Source: Pelotomaculum isophthalicicum JI | GTDB lineage: Bacteria; Bacillota; Desulfotomaculia; Desulfotomaculales; Pelotomaculaceae | NCBI RefSeq assembly: GCF_029478095.1 | Contig: NZ_JAKOAV010000013.1 | Location: 26,649 to 90,648, forward strand | Direction of reading: 5' to 3' | Length of the DNA stretch: 64,000 nucleotides | Shown: positions 16,418-24,730 of the stretch, in pieces | How positions within the stretch are numbered: the stretch's first letter is position 1 | Layout of the letters: every line of letters starts with the position of its first letter | Translations under genes and position numbers: made by a program | The notes under the pieces: model-generated | Seen by the model: only the letters and a program-made list of their open reading frames with translations | Told to the model about the DNA's origin: nothing | Databases searched by the model: none

Positions 16418-16898
16418 TAACAATACAATTCCCATAGCCATATTAGCAAAAAGCACTGCTATTCCTACAAACCACTCACTATGTGTCAACCAGGCCGCCA
16501 GACCCCCGGCAATTAGAGCAGGAATGCCGACAAGCAAGAGTTCCACAAACAACATTAAGGGATAAAAGGATATGGTTGGGCTCCAGCGGAGATGGAAACA
16601 GAAGATTGACATCCCTCATTTGAAAAGAATATGATAATTTTACTAGAGAGGAGAAAAAGGATGCAAACATGATAGATCCGGTAAACAGCGTGTAAACGGC
16701 AAGAATAATATTCGCGGTGTCGGCTGTTACTGTGAATGCCCGTTGACCGCTATGTTTAATTGCAGGAAACATTATTAGAGCAATCCAGGCGACAAAAAGA
16801 AAATAGCTTACGAGCTTCTTGGGATTGCGGCGAATTTCCAATATGTAGTTTTTTAGTTTAAGCACGTCATAGCGGAGAAGAACGGCGTAATCATGCAT
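16418..16898 (-). pseudogene. ABC exporter permease fragment, frameshifted
   Basis: The N-terminal part, MHDYAVLLRYDVLKLKNYIL ... FQMRDVNLLFPSPLEP, resembles the putative ABC-exporter permeases that follow CcmA-like ATPases. A frameshift near 16570 moves the reading to MLFVELLLVGIPALIAGGLA and the homology ends at about 16418. A full protein would be over 500 residues; only about 160 remain. Its ATG overlaps the stop of the upstream ATPase remnant (ATGCATGA). Not functional. Confidence 0.72.
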
Positions 16899-17513
16899 CA
16901 GCGGTTACCCCCAGGAAAACTTCCTCCAAAGAGGCTTGTTCTTCTCCCAAACGCGACCGGAGTTTCTCAAGACTTCCGTCGGCTATGATCTTTCCTCTTT
17001 TTAAAACGATAATGCGGCTGCATATATTTTCAATGGGGTCCAGCAGGTGTGTGCTGACAAAAAGGGTTTTTCCCTCGTCTTTTAGCTCTTTAATTAAATC
17101 TTTGAGGTTCTTAATGGTTAGTAAATTCGTCGCGTTGTTCCCAGATTTCAAAAAGCCTTAGCAATTGTTCCGCTTTTTCTTCCCAACGTTCTATTTCATA
17201 AGCATCGGTGATAAAACGCAGGTGTTCCCATACCGTCAGCATATTGTAAAGTTGGGGTGCTTCCGGGACGTACGCTGTGATCTGCCTGGCTTTCCGGGAG
17301 CCCCGCGGATTCCCTGCTATTAAAATATCGCCGCCAGTGGGCCTGAGCAAGCCGGCAATACATTTGATCAGTGTACTTTTCCCTGCGCCGTTGGGGCCGC
17401 TGAGAAGTCCTACTGTTTCTCCTTTACAAGGGAAAAGTTTAAATCGTCCACTGCTGTTTTCTTGCTAATTTTTTAGTAAGGTGTCGAATCTCCAGGATAA
17501 TTTCATCTTTCAT
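16891..17513 (-). pseudogene. ABC ATPase with deleted signature and Walker B
   Basis: It starts at ATG 17513 behind AGAAGGG. Walker A (GPNGAGKST) is intact near 17380, but single-base shifts near 17455 and 17425 disrupt the frame before it. After LRLFEIWEQRDEF the sequence jumps directly to NLKDLIKELKDEGKTLFVST, losing the ~45-50 codons that should carry the LSGGQ-type signature and Walker B. The tail IIVLKRGKIIADGSLEKL is normal. The ATPase cannot be active. It and the following permease remnant are the ruins of one exporter operon. Confidence 0.82.
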
Positions 17514-17875
17514 TAAAACCCTTCTTTCCGGGCTCTCAATTATTCTTAGGCATATAGGCATCAACTGTGGAATAACCCAAAATTTCTGTGACGATGCCGG
17601 ATAAAAAACGGCGGAAACAAAATTTAATTTTTCAAGAGTAACCTCATGTTTATCTGTGTTTAGGTGGTATAAAGACGAACTAACACTAAATTCTACAATA
17701 ATATTACATTTCCTCCAACTTGGATGGTTTATTCCAAATAACCCTTTGCAACTTCACATAGCGAAAATAAGCCACTTGTTCACAGCATCTCTTGCGCAAC
17801 AAGTTAAGGAAGAAATGTTTAACGCTTACCAGTTAGTTTGGATGAAATAAATTATATGGGGAGTAGGATAGTAAA
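17514..17875. other. Non-coding spacer
   Basis: AT-rich DNA of about 360 bp between the start of the ATPase remnant (minus strand) and a lipoprotein gene (plus strand). It should hold the divergent promoters. I see no convincing -35/-10 pair, repeat or coding remnant; the only notable site is GGGGAGTAGG, the ribosome site of the gene at 17876. Confidence 0.5.
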
Positions 17876-19993
17876 ATGTTTTCAAAGACTCTTGCAAGGG
17901 CCATTCTTTTGAGCCTTGCGCTTGCCGTTTTTTTAAGCGGCTGTGAGGGCGGCGGGCTCGGTGAAAAAGATCTTGCCGGCGGTGTGCGCGTTACGCTGAA
18001 CCCATCGGAAAATTTGCCTGTATTCCCCGGGCGCCTGGCTGTAATTCGCCAGGGAGACCTCTGGGTGCTGGAAAGCGGCAAGGAATCTCTGCGCCTGACC
18101 GGCGACGGCTGCAACAGTTGCCCGGCCTGGTCCCCGGATGGGCAATGGCTGCTCTTTTACAAATATGATCCTAAAAAATGGGATAGACATTACTCTTTAT
18201 GGGTTGCCCGCGCCGACGGCGGGGGAGTTTACAGCATCGATGAGGGAAAACAGGTGCTGGATGCCCGGTGGTCCCCGGTGGCGAACAGCATAGCCTACCT
18301 TACGGCAAAACAGGGCGAAAGTGCAGGGAGCGAGGAATTTAAGCTGGCCGCAGTCACTGACAAAGGCCCCGGGGCTCCTCTGTCTCTAAAGGACGCGTCT
18401 GAAAAAATAATGAGCTTTGGCTGGCAGCCCACCGGCGAAAAGCTTGTTTATACAATAGCGGGAGAGTATCCAAATACAAAAGAAAATCTCACTGTCAAGG
18501 TTATGCCAGCCGGCGGAGGCGAAACCAAAAACCTCCTTGCCGCAGAGCCGGGATTTCTGCCGGATGCGGGAACTTCCACTGCTTATCTGGGTGGTATTAA
18601 GTTTTCTCCCAATATCATTGACTTCAGCTTTTTCAGTTATCCTTTCTCGGCGTCCCTGGCTGCTGATGGTGTGCCTTTATTTACAACTACGATGATGGGA
18701 AAAGACCCCAAACAACTTGCGACCACGCTCGCTTACCCTGACTGGATTGACTGGTCTCCCGGCGGCGACCGCCTGGCGTTCATAGACGGTGGTGAGAGGA
18801 AATCTTTTTTCAACAAGCGGCTTTCCGTGGTGCCCGTTAACCGTCCGGAAAAAGCGGTAACACTTACCCCTGAAGGCTATGCCGACCGCGACCCGGCCTG
18901 GTCGCCGGAAGGTGATTTCATTGCGGTCAGCCGGACGAAATCGTCTCAAGGAATTAGCGACCAGCGTGAGGAGTGGCCGCCGTCTTCAATCTGGCTGGCC
19001 AGCACGGACAGTTCCGGGGCGAGGCAGATCAGCGACGGTGAAGTCCCCGGTTGCTTAGACTACAACCCCTGGTGGGTCGAGGGCGGCAAAAGCCTGATGT
19101 GGGTGCGGCTGCAGGGTGAAAAAGCCTCGATCTGGCAGGCCGGGACGGATGGAAAAGATACCGTAAAAGTTTTTGAGGAACTGGATATCCCCCAGGGCTA
19201 TTATGGCGCTTATAAATGGGACGATGTATTGGCCTGGCATCCGGGCGGGTTTTATCACCCCCTGCCTTTCCCTGGTGAACAGGCGGGAGAAATCAGATCT
19301 GTCGGCGACAGTTACGTGCTAATAGATAGGACAACGTATGGTGATCACAATTACTACCTCGATCACCCTTCGTTAGACGGAATGAAACTCATCGTCGGTT
19401 TTATTGAAACAGCGGAATTCAAGGAATATAAAGACGGAGAACTTATTTTCAGGGCAAGAGGAGGCGACGATACCGGCTATTTCAAGTTTCCCTACCTGTT
19501 GATTTACAATCCCGTCAAAGAAGAGTTAAGAAATGAAGAACTTTTCTTACCCTTAAATGAACAGGAACAGGTTTCTTTCGGAAAACGCACCTGGAAACAA
19601 GTTATTACCAATTTTGAAATGGAAGATCCCGCTATTCATTTCGACTTTAAGCCGGCGCCGGGAGAAGCGCTTGCCGGTGGCCATCCCCTGCCGGAAACAA
19701 CCGTCCAGTACAGTGAAGAAACTAACGAATTGGTGTTCAGCTTTTTTAACGTGGAATTTGCTGATACTTTCCAGGATAATACGCATTTTGAAAGCCCCGG
19801 CCTGAAATTTGCGAAAGAGTTCAATTTTGAGCAACTGCCGGGGCGACCGGGAGACGAGCATACTCCGTCTCAGCCGCCGGTGGTGAGAGTGAGGATTTTG
19901 TTGGAAGGAAATCCTCAGTATAACGCCGCGATATCATATTTCGGGGGAATCGGTTATGAGCGAACTGTCCGGTGCACGGTAAACTTTCGGTAG
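17876..19993 (+). CDS. Large TolB-like beta-propeller lipoprotein
   Basis: 705 residues. The signal peptide ends in lipobox FLSGC at residues 19-23. Residues ~45-460 carry propeller blades of WSPDG type (AWSPDGQWLLFYKY, RWSPVANSIAYL, DWSPGGDRLAFI, AWSPEGDFIAVS), while ~460-705 form a second domain without recognisable motifs, rich in beta strands. It is the longest of three related propeller proteins in the window (others at 6062 and 24731). It is probably exposed on the outer face of the membrane; a binding role is likely but the ligand is unknown. Confidence 0.83.
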   Translation: MFSKTLARAILLSLALAVFLSGCEGGGLGEKDLAGGVRVTLNPSENLPVFPGRLAVIRQGDLWVLESGKESLRLTGDGCNSCPAWSPDGQWLLFYKYDPKKWDRHYSLWVARADGGGVYSIDEGKQVLDARWSPVANSIAYLTAKQGESAGSEEFKLAAVTDKGPGAPLSLKDASEKIMSFGWQPTGEKLVYTIAGEYPNTKENLTVKVMPAGGGETKNLLAAEPGFLPDAGTSTAYLGGIKFSPNIIDFSFFSYPFSASLAADGVPLFTTTMMGKDPKQLATTLAYPDWIDWSPGGDRLAFIDGGERKSFFNKRLSVVPVNRPEKAVTLTPEGYADRDPAWSPEGDFIAVSRTKSSQGISDQREEWPPSSIWLASTDSSGARQISDGEVPGCLDYNPWWVEGGKSLMWVRLQGEKASIWQAGTDGKDTVKVFEELDIPQGYYGAYKWDDVLAWHPGGFYHPLPFPGEQAGEIRSVGDSYVLIDRTTYGDHNYYLDHPSLDGMKLIVGFIETAEFKEYKDGELIFRARGGDDTGYFKFPYLLIYNPVKEELRNEELFLPLNEQEQVSFGKRTWKQVITNFEMEDPAIHFDFKPAPGEALAGGHPLPETTVQYSEETNELVFSFFNVEFADTFQDNTHFESPGLKFAKEFNFEQLPGRPGDEHTPSQPPVVRVRILLEGNPQYNAAISYFGGIGYERTVRCTVNFR

Positions 19994-20011
19994 TGAAGGA
20001 GAATTATAATT

Positions 20012-20635
20012 ATGAAAAGGGTTTTTATCGCTATAACGATCCTGTTGACAATAATATATCTGGCGGGCTGTTCTACTGAAAAAACAGCAGGTCAATCCAC
20101 CGTCAAAGGCAAAACGATAGAAGAAGCTCTTAATAAAAGTAACAGGAATATTAGTTCAATATTGCATAAAGAAGAGCTGCCAAATGGTGCCTTGGTTTTC
20201 TATGTACCCGGTTTTACTGATAATGAGGCCAAGTCAAAGCTTGGCTTGGAATATCTGAAGCGAACGCCAAATGGTTGGGAAATGTCTTACCAAGGCGGAA
20301 TGTATTCTACAAATGTTGAGCAAGCAATATATTTTGAATTTTTCCCTGACGACAAGGATGAGGGTACACCGCTCCCTCTAATTTATGGAGAAATTAAAGA
20401 CCGGAATATTACGCAAGTGTTGGTGAATGATTTAAAGTATCAGACACAACAACAAGCTAAAATTATCAATGTAGATAGAGAACCGGGTTTGCAAAGCGAT
20501 ATTCGCGTCTGGTACGCTGCCTCGGAAATACAAGGTTCTAAATTCGAAATTATAGGAAAGGGAGATGCCGGCGAAATTTTGTTTTTACAGAAGGTAAATG
20601 CTTTAGTTGGTTGCGAGACCAGTAATGAATCCTAG
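20012..20635 (+). CDS. Putative lipoprotein, unknown function
   Basis: 207 residues from ATG behind GAAGGAG, 18 bp after the propeller lipoprotein gene and so probably in the same transcript. The lipobox is YLAGC at residues 16-20. The mature part is a mixed alpha/beta domain with no recognised motif. The shared operon suggests the two proteins act together on the cell surface. Confidence 0.7.
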   Translation: MKRVFIAITILLTIIYLAGCSTEKTAGQSTVKGKTIEEALNKSNRNISSILHKEELPNGALVFYVPGFTDNEAKSKLGLEYLKRTPNGWEMSYQGGMYSTNVEQAIYFEFFPDDKDEGTPLPLIYGEIKDRNITQVLVNDLKYQTQQQAKIINVDREPGLQSDIRVWYAASEIQGSKFEIIGKGDAGEILFLQKVNALVGCETSNES

Positions 20636-20714
20636 AATGATCCAATAATAGATAAATATATAAATGGGCTTAGCCGGGAAGACTACAGCGCTTCAAAGGA
20701 CTGGAGATGTCAAT

Positions 20715-21032
20715 GTGGAAATTCAGGCGGCAGCTCTATATAGTAAAGGAGAAAAATTCAAAATTGAACCGGTGACCCTTGATGAGCCGAAAGCGGGAGA
20801 GGTATTGGTCAAGATTGTCGCTTCCGGGATCTGTCCTACCGATATCCATGTGCAAAACCAGGAGTACTGGTTTCCTCTTCCCGCTGTTTTGGGGTACGAG
20901 GGCGCCGGCATTGTGGAAAAAGCGGGGGAAGGGGTGTCCGCAGTGAAACCAGACGATCACGTTGTATTAGGATACGCGTACTGTGGAAAATGCCAACCTT
21001 GTCTTACCGGCGCGCCGTATCAAAAGCTATAA
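20715..21032 (+). pseudogene. Zinc alcohol dehydrogenase N-terminal fragment
   Basis: GTG 20715 opens the reading VEIQAAALYSKGEKFKIEPV, and LDEPKAGEVLVKIVASGIC and GYAYCGKCQPCLTGAP follow, the N-terminal catalytic domain of zinc-dependent medium-chain alcohol dehydrogenases. The usual length is about 370 residues; only 105 remain before a stop. Two key positions are already changed: the catalytic-zinc GHE is GYE, and the usual CHTD is CPTD. It is therefore dead. Confidence 0.85.
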
Positions 21033-21033
21033 T

Positions 21034-21061
21034 AAGGAGGCTGCGCCAGCGTAGCCTCCTT
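21034..21061 (+). terminator. Hairpin after the dehydrogenase remnant
   Basis: A perfect 9-bp stem AAGGAGGCT / AGCCTCCTT with a 10-base loop lies directly after the stop. The downstream sequence lacks a T-run, so it may be a terminator that has lost its tail or one end of a lost element. Confidence 0.4.
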
Positions 21062-21062
21062 G

Positions 21063-21461
21063 CGGTATTTCAGGGGAGATACGCCCAACTGGCTCAAGTA
21101 CTGTGATTGGTTCATGATTATTCCCGGGGCGTTCGGCAGCCTGATTACAGGGGTTTGGCTTTCCGTGCGAACGCATTGTGGACTCACAAAATACTATTGG
21201 ATCATGGTTAAAACAATCGGAAATAAAGGTACAATCCTTTTCGGCAGTACCTTTATGCGAATCTGGTTTGACCAAACAGTCGCCCTGAGTTCTGTTGGTC
21301 AAGTGAATTTCCTGCAAAATCCGGCCTATTTCCATAATCGGCAGATGTTAATAATTGGCGCTATAATCTCAGCCATGTTCTTAACCTTCTTTTTAATTAT
21401 CTCAATTTTAAAGCCATGGGGAAAAAGAAGTATTCATAACAACTTGCATCTTTTTTGTTAA
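21063..21461 (+). pseudogene. Integral membrane protein fragment
   Basis: Open frame without a good start; it encodes WFMIIPGAFGSLITGVWLSV, then KYYWIMVKTIGNKGTILFG and a final helix MLIIGAIISAMFLTFFLIIS. Four hydrophobic segments can be seen. The pattern recalls DUF2269-like small membrane proteins, whose N-terminal helix would precede this. It appears to be a 5'-truncated remnant inside a debris zone; its C-terminal end looks intact. Confidence 0.45.
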
Positions 21462-21533
21462 CATGAGCGCCTTTAGTCGCCCACTGTCCATGTTTGAAAA
21501 AATTTTCTAAAGGTGTGTAATGAAAACACAGTA

Positions 21534-21692
21534 ATGATCCCTTTCCAGAAAAAAGACGGCTCTTTCGGCAGCCCTCTGGAAACAGCCTTGGCCGCCAACA
21601 CCCTGATGAACTTTGATTGCAATTTAAAGGAAGCGGGCCAGGCAATTGAATATATCTGCCAAACCCGTGGTAACGACTACCCCTGGCGATAG
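21534..21692 (+). pseudogene. Fragment of a terpene-cyclase/prenyltransferase-repeat protein
   Basis: A 52-codon open frame reads QKKDGSFGSPLETALAANTL, then KEAGQAIEYICQTRGNDYPW. This is the repeat pattern of squalene-cyclase-like alpha-toroid domains (DGSFGSPLETALAAN ... AIEYI ... W). No upstream or downstream repeats remain, and there is no ribosome site. I regard it as a short gene fossil. Confidence 0.4.
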
Positions 21693-21722
21693 GCTCTTTT
21701 TTCCCGTAGCGCCACTCAGGTT

Positions 21723-21911
21723 TCACTGGGGTTCCTCCGGATATTGCTGCCGGTCGCACCAAGTGTAAATCATCAACCATGCAAAGAATACTTCAAGTCC
21801 TATTACGTTCATCCAGTGATCTACATGGTGAAAGATTAGAGCAGGCAGAGATAACTCTCGCCTTGGTTTGTTATACCTAGCCTTGAATATTATTTTCGAC
21901 TCATCTACCAT
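21723..21911 (-). CDS. Small protein of unknown function
   Basis: 62 residues on the minus strand, ATG at 21911 behind TGGAGGTAA at good spacing. It reads YNKPRRELSLPALIFHHVDH, then WMNVIGLEVFFAWLMIYTW, giving one likely membrane-associated helix. The ribosome site makes translation plausible, but the gene stands in a debris zone and no family is recognised. Confidence 0.4.
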   Translation of the reverse strand: MVDESKIIFKARYNKPRRELSLPALIFHHVDHWMNVIGLEVFFAWLMIYTWCDRQQYPEEPQ

Positions 21912-21993
21912 AAGTTACCTCCAAAATAGATCAGCCACAGGTACATTGATTTCATATGGCTTTTTATGTATTATTATTTTGAGGTGATTTTTA

Positions 21994-22254
21994 ATGGCCG
22001 CGAATATCGATCGTTTAATTGAGGAAATCAAAGGTTTATCACAGACTGAAAAATTTGAGCTTGCCCGCCGTCTAGATAAAGAAGCAATTTTTGATGACCA
22101 ATCATGGTACTGGACACCTGAATGGCAAGCAGCGGAAAAAGAGGCCGACGAAGATATAGCAGCCGGCCGGGTTCACCGTTTTGACAACGTTGACGAAGCA
22201 ATAAAATTTTTACATCAAGAGGTTGAAAAGACTACGGAGAATAAGGATGTTTAA
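21994..22254 (+). CDS. Addiction-module antitoxin-like protein
   Basis: An 86-residue acidic protein, MAANIDRLIEEIKGLSQTEK then FELARRLDKEAIFDDQSWYW. The N-terminal helical pattern (L..EIK.LS..EKF.L...L) is that of small antitoxins that pair with RelE-family toxins. GAGGTG precedes the start. It overlaps the toxin gene by 8 bp. By family it would bind and neutralise that toxin and repress the operon. Confidence 0.78.
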   Translation: MAANIDRLIEEIKGLSQTEKFELARRLDKEAIFDDQSWYWTPEWQAAEKEADEDIAAGRVHRFDNVDEAIKFLHQEVEKTTENKDV

Positions 22255-22513
22255 AATTGAATTCAGTAACAGATTTATCAGGACATATAAAAAACTCGAT
22301 CGGGAAACGCGTATACAGGTGGACAGAACACTTCAAGCAATAGTTTTGAATCCTAAGCATCCCTTACTGCGTCTGAAAAGGGTACAAGGCACAAAAGATA
22401 TTTGGGAAGCTAGCGTAAGTATGTCCATCAGAATCACCTTCCGTTTTTCAGAAGATATTATCCAACTAAGGAACGTTGGCACCCATGATCAAGTTTTTAA
22501 GCCCCCTTATTAA
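22247..22513 (+). CDS. RelE/YafQ-family toxin
   Basis: I start at ATG 22247 behind GGAGAATAAGG; an upstream in-frame start at 22223 lacks such a site. The 88-residue basic protein begins MFKIEFSNRFIRTYKKLDRE and ends with beta strands WEASVSMSIRITFRF and LRNVGTHDQVF. The pattern R..YKKL (N-terminal) and the C-terminal GTHDQVF are typical of RelE-superfamily mRNA endonucleases. It forms a second toxin-antitoxin pair in the window. Confidence 0.82.
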   Translation: MFKIEFSNRFIRTYKKLDRETRIQVDRTLQAIVLNPKHPLLRLKRVQGTKDIWEASVSMSIRITFRFSEDIIQLRNVGTHDQVFKPPY

Positions 22514-22573
22514 TTCCTTCTACCGCTTTTTCTGCCATCAGCCTTTTATAACCCAATTTAACCGAGTTAAAAG

Positions 22574-22624
22574 AAATATCGTTGAGTCGTCCGAACCGCG
22601 TAAATTGTGGACTCAGCGATATTT
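22574..22624. repeat. Long inverted repeat, possible relic of an element end
   Basis: AAATATCGTTGAGTC pairs with GACTCAGCGATATTT (one wobble) around a ~21-base loop. There is no T-run, so it is not a clear terminator. It marks the left end of a 690-bp stretch without an intact gene. Confidence 0.45.
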
Positions 22625-22653
22625 ATTTAACACCCGTTACTAGCTTTGGATGA

Positions 22654-22797
22654 AACTCAAAAACCGCCACCCGCCGGGAATTCGAAAGTGAAATTGTCAA
22701 GAAAGCCTTGGTGAGCAATCCTGGAGAAGCTTTGGACAATTAGGCGTTCAGCTTCCCAAAAGAAGCAGAGATTGAAATCGCTGGAGCGATTTTATAA
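22654..22797 (+). pseudogene. Possible fossil of an NHLP-type (nitrile-hydratase-like) leader peptide
   Basis: The frame reads TRREFESEIVKKALVSNPGE, then ALDN, a stop, and AFSFPKEAEIEI. Leader peptides of the NHLP family and nitrile hydratase alpha subunits share RREFE..IVKKAL, NP.EAL and a later LP....I. Compared with these, about ten residues are missing after KKAL and an in-frame TAG interrupts it. No cyclase or maturase is nearby. Short and degraded, so tentative. Confidence 0.35.
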
Positions 22798-22808
22798 TAT
22801 ACCATGTT

Positions 22809-23176
22809 GTTGACGTATTGGTAATATTTTCTAAATATAAGACCAAGGCGGTTGAGTTGTTAATCAAATATATGAATGAGCACACTGAGTATAAGTGTTT
22901 AGAAAATGATGGAAAGTACCGAATAAAAGAACAGAATAATATTCCCTAAAGGATGGTCCATTATGGGATTTTGGTGAACCCGTCTGTTTCTCACAACGTC
23001 TTATATATAGAGGCTCATGAATTATAAATCAGTTGAGGCGATAGCTTGGCAAAACGAACAGTATTGATGCCAAGGGGAATCTCCTTAACGAGGTTGTCAG
23101 ATTGCCGGACAAGTATTATCAAAGAGCAAAGCATGAATTTGAAGACGTTGATTGGTCGCAAGAGGTTTATCTTTGA
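22809..23176 (+). other. Unassigned spacer with two short gene scraps
   Basis: Two open stretches look protein-like but lack starts: 22809-22949 (VDVLVIFSKYKTKAVELLIK then YMNEHTEYKC) and 23057-23176 (GNLLNEVVRLPDKYYQRAKH then EFEDVDWSQEVYL). I recognise neither. They extend the debris zone up to the DUF881 genes. Confidence 0.35.
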
Positions 23177-23206
23177 CAGGTTAGTAAATGTAAGGGGTAA
23201 GCAGTG

Positions 23207-23923
23207 ATGAGTACGGTGAGGTTGAAAAATATCTACTGGTCAGTGGCCTTGGCAAGCCTCGTTCTTGGAGTAATTCTGGCCGTGCAATTCCGCATTACCA
23301 GTGATATGCAGCATAATGAGGCTATCCAGAGAACACAGGAATTGGCGCAACAGGTGGAACAGATGAAAAAAGAACACGAAGTATTACAAACGCAATTACT
23401 CAGGATGCGCGGGCAACTGGAAAGTTTGTCCACTGAATCTCTCACGCCACAAATTAAAGAAGAGATGGAACTCGCGACGATTTTCGCAGGTATAACCAAA
23501 CTTACCGGCAGCGGCGTGGAAGTGACTTTAAGAGACAATAACGCCTCACCCAAATTCACCGACAATCCCAACGCCAATCTCGTTCATGATGAAGACATAT
23601 TAAGAGTAGTGAACGAACTGAAAGCGGCGGGGGCCGAGGCTGTCGCGATTAATGGCCAGCGTGTGATAGCCGCCACCGAGATCAGCTGCAACGGACCCAC
23701 TATCAGAATAAATAAAAAGGCGCTTGCTCCTCCTTTTGTCATAACTGCCATTGGCAGCCCTGAAACCTTGGAAAGCGCCTTGAAGATGAGGGGCGGTGTA
23801 GTTGACTACTTGCAGTTTTTCGGCATCCAGATTTCAGTTAAGAAGCTGGAACAGCTTACAATCCCGGCTTATTCCGGGAGCATCAAGTCGGATTATATAG
23901 TTGAAAAGGATATTGACACTTAG
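23207..23923 (+). CDS. DUF881 (YlxW/YlxX-like) membrane protein, first copy
   Basis: 238 residues from ATG 23207 (GTG three bases upstream is an alternative) behind AAGGGG. One N-terminal membrane helix (YWSVALASLVLGVILAVQF), then a coiled coil at about residues 35-75, then the DUF881 domain with VVNELKAAGAEAVAINGQR, ISCNGPTIRIN and PPFVITAIG. DUF881 proteins usually sit near division or sporulation genes in Firmicutes; the function is not established. It is followed 13 bp later by a related gene, probably in one operon. Confidence 0.88.
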   Translation: MSTVRLKNIYWSVALASLVLGVILAVQFRITSDMQHNEAIQRTQELAQQVEQMKKEHEVLQTQLLRMRGQLESLSTESLTPQIKEEMELATIFAGITKLTGSGVEVTLRDNNASPKFTDNPNANLVHDEDILRVVNELKAAGAEAVAINGQRVIAATEISCNGPTIRINKKALAPPFVITAIGSPETLESALKMRGGVVDYLQFFGIQISVKKLEQLTIPAYSGSIKSDYIVEKDIDT

Positions 23924-23936
23924 GGTGATGCGTTAA

Positions 23937-24686
23937 GTGAAATCAAAAATAGAGAGATCAGAGAGAGGTTTTAATCTGAATAAGGTTTTTTTCTTGTCAA
24001 TTTCCTTCGTTGCCGTTTTGTCCGGAGTGCTCCTGGGCTACCAGTTTCGCGCCACCAGCGCCGGCAATATTGTTGTCCCCCGGGATAGAGAGCAGGAATT
24101 GGCTTTGGAGAAAAAAAGCTTGGTAGAGGATTTGCATGAGCTGCAGGTTGAAATTTCTGATCTGTCAGTCAAACTGGAGCAAGCCGGGATAGGGCAAAGC
24201 GAGGCTAATGAAGCGATGGAAAGAGAACTAGCCAGAATAAGACGATTTGCCGGTTTAGCCCCAGTGTCCGGGCCGGGAGTGGAGTTGGTTGCGCAAATTC
24301 GCCCGGAACAGGACGGGTCCGGTACCGCCTATGAACTAAAAGATATTGCAGACCAACATCTTTTAACAATTGTTAACGAATTGAACAAGGCGGGGGCGGA
24401 AGCCATAGCCATAAATGGCCAGCGGATCACGCCCATCAGCGAGATACGCCTGGCCGGCAACCACATCAACGTTAACGGGACTCCCATATCACCTCCTTAC
24501 CATATCATCGCCATCGGCAATGCCTCTGCTCTGAAGAGCAGGCTGGAATTGAAAGGTGGCCTTGCCGAAAGTCTCCTAAGCAATTATGGCATTTCAGTCG
24601 AAACGCAGGAAAAAAATGAGGTTGTGATACCGGCTTTTGCAGGGGAGCTGAATTTTGAATATGCGAAACCTGTTAAAGAGAATTAA
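23937..24686 (+). CDS. DUF881 (YlxW/YlxX-like) membrane protein, second copy
   Basis: 249 residues from GTG 23937. Same architecture as its neighbour: membrane helix at about 15-35 (VFFLSISFVAVLSGVLLGYQ), coiled coil around 45-90, then the DUF881 domain with IVNELNKAGAEAIAINGQRI, PPYHIIAIGNASAL and the closing VVIPAF. The two copies are clearly related and may form a heteromer. The gene converges with the SLH/propeller gene, 44 bp from its stop. Confidence 0.88.
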   Translation: MKSKIERSERGFNLNKVFFLSISFVAVLSGVLLGYQFRATSAGNIVVPRDREQELALEKKSLVEDLHELQVEISDLSVKLEQAGIGQSEANEAMERELARIRRFAGLAPVSGPGVELVAQIRPEQDGSGTAYELKDIADQHLLTIVNELNKAGAEAIAINGQRITPISEIRLAGNHINVNGTPISPPYHIIAIGNASALKSRLELKGGLAESLLSNYGISVETQEKNEVVIPAFAGELNFEYAKPVKEN

Positions 24687-24730
24687 TCCCGTACGGTTAT
24701 TCGACGACAATGGCGGCAATCGTTTTTCTT

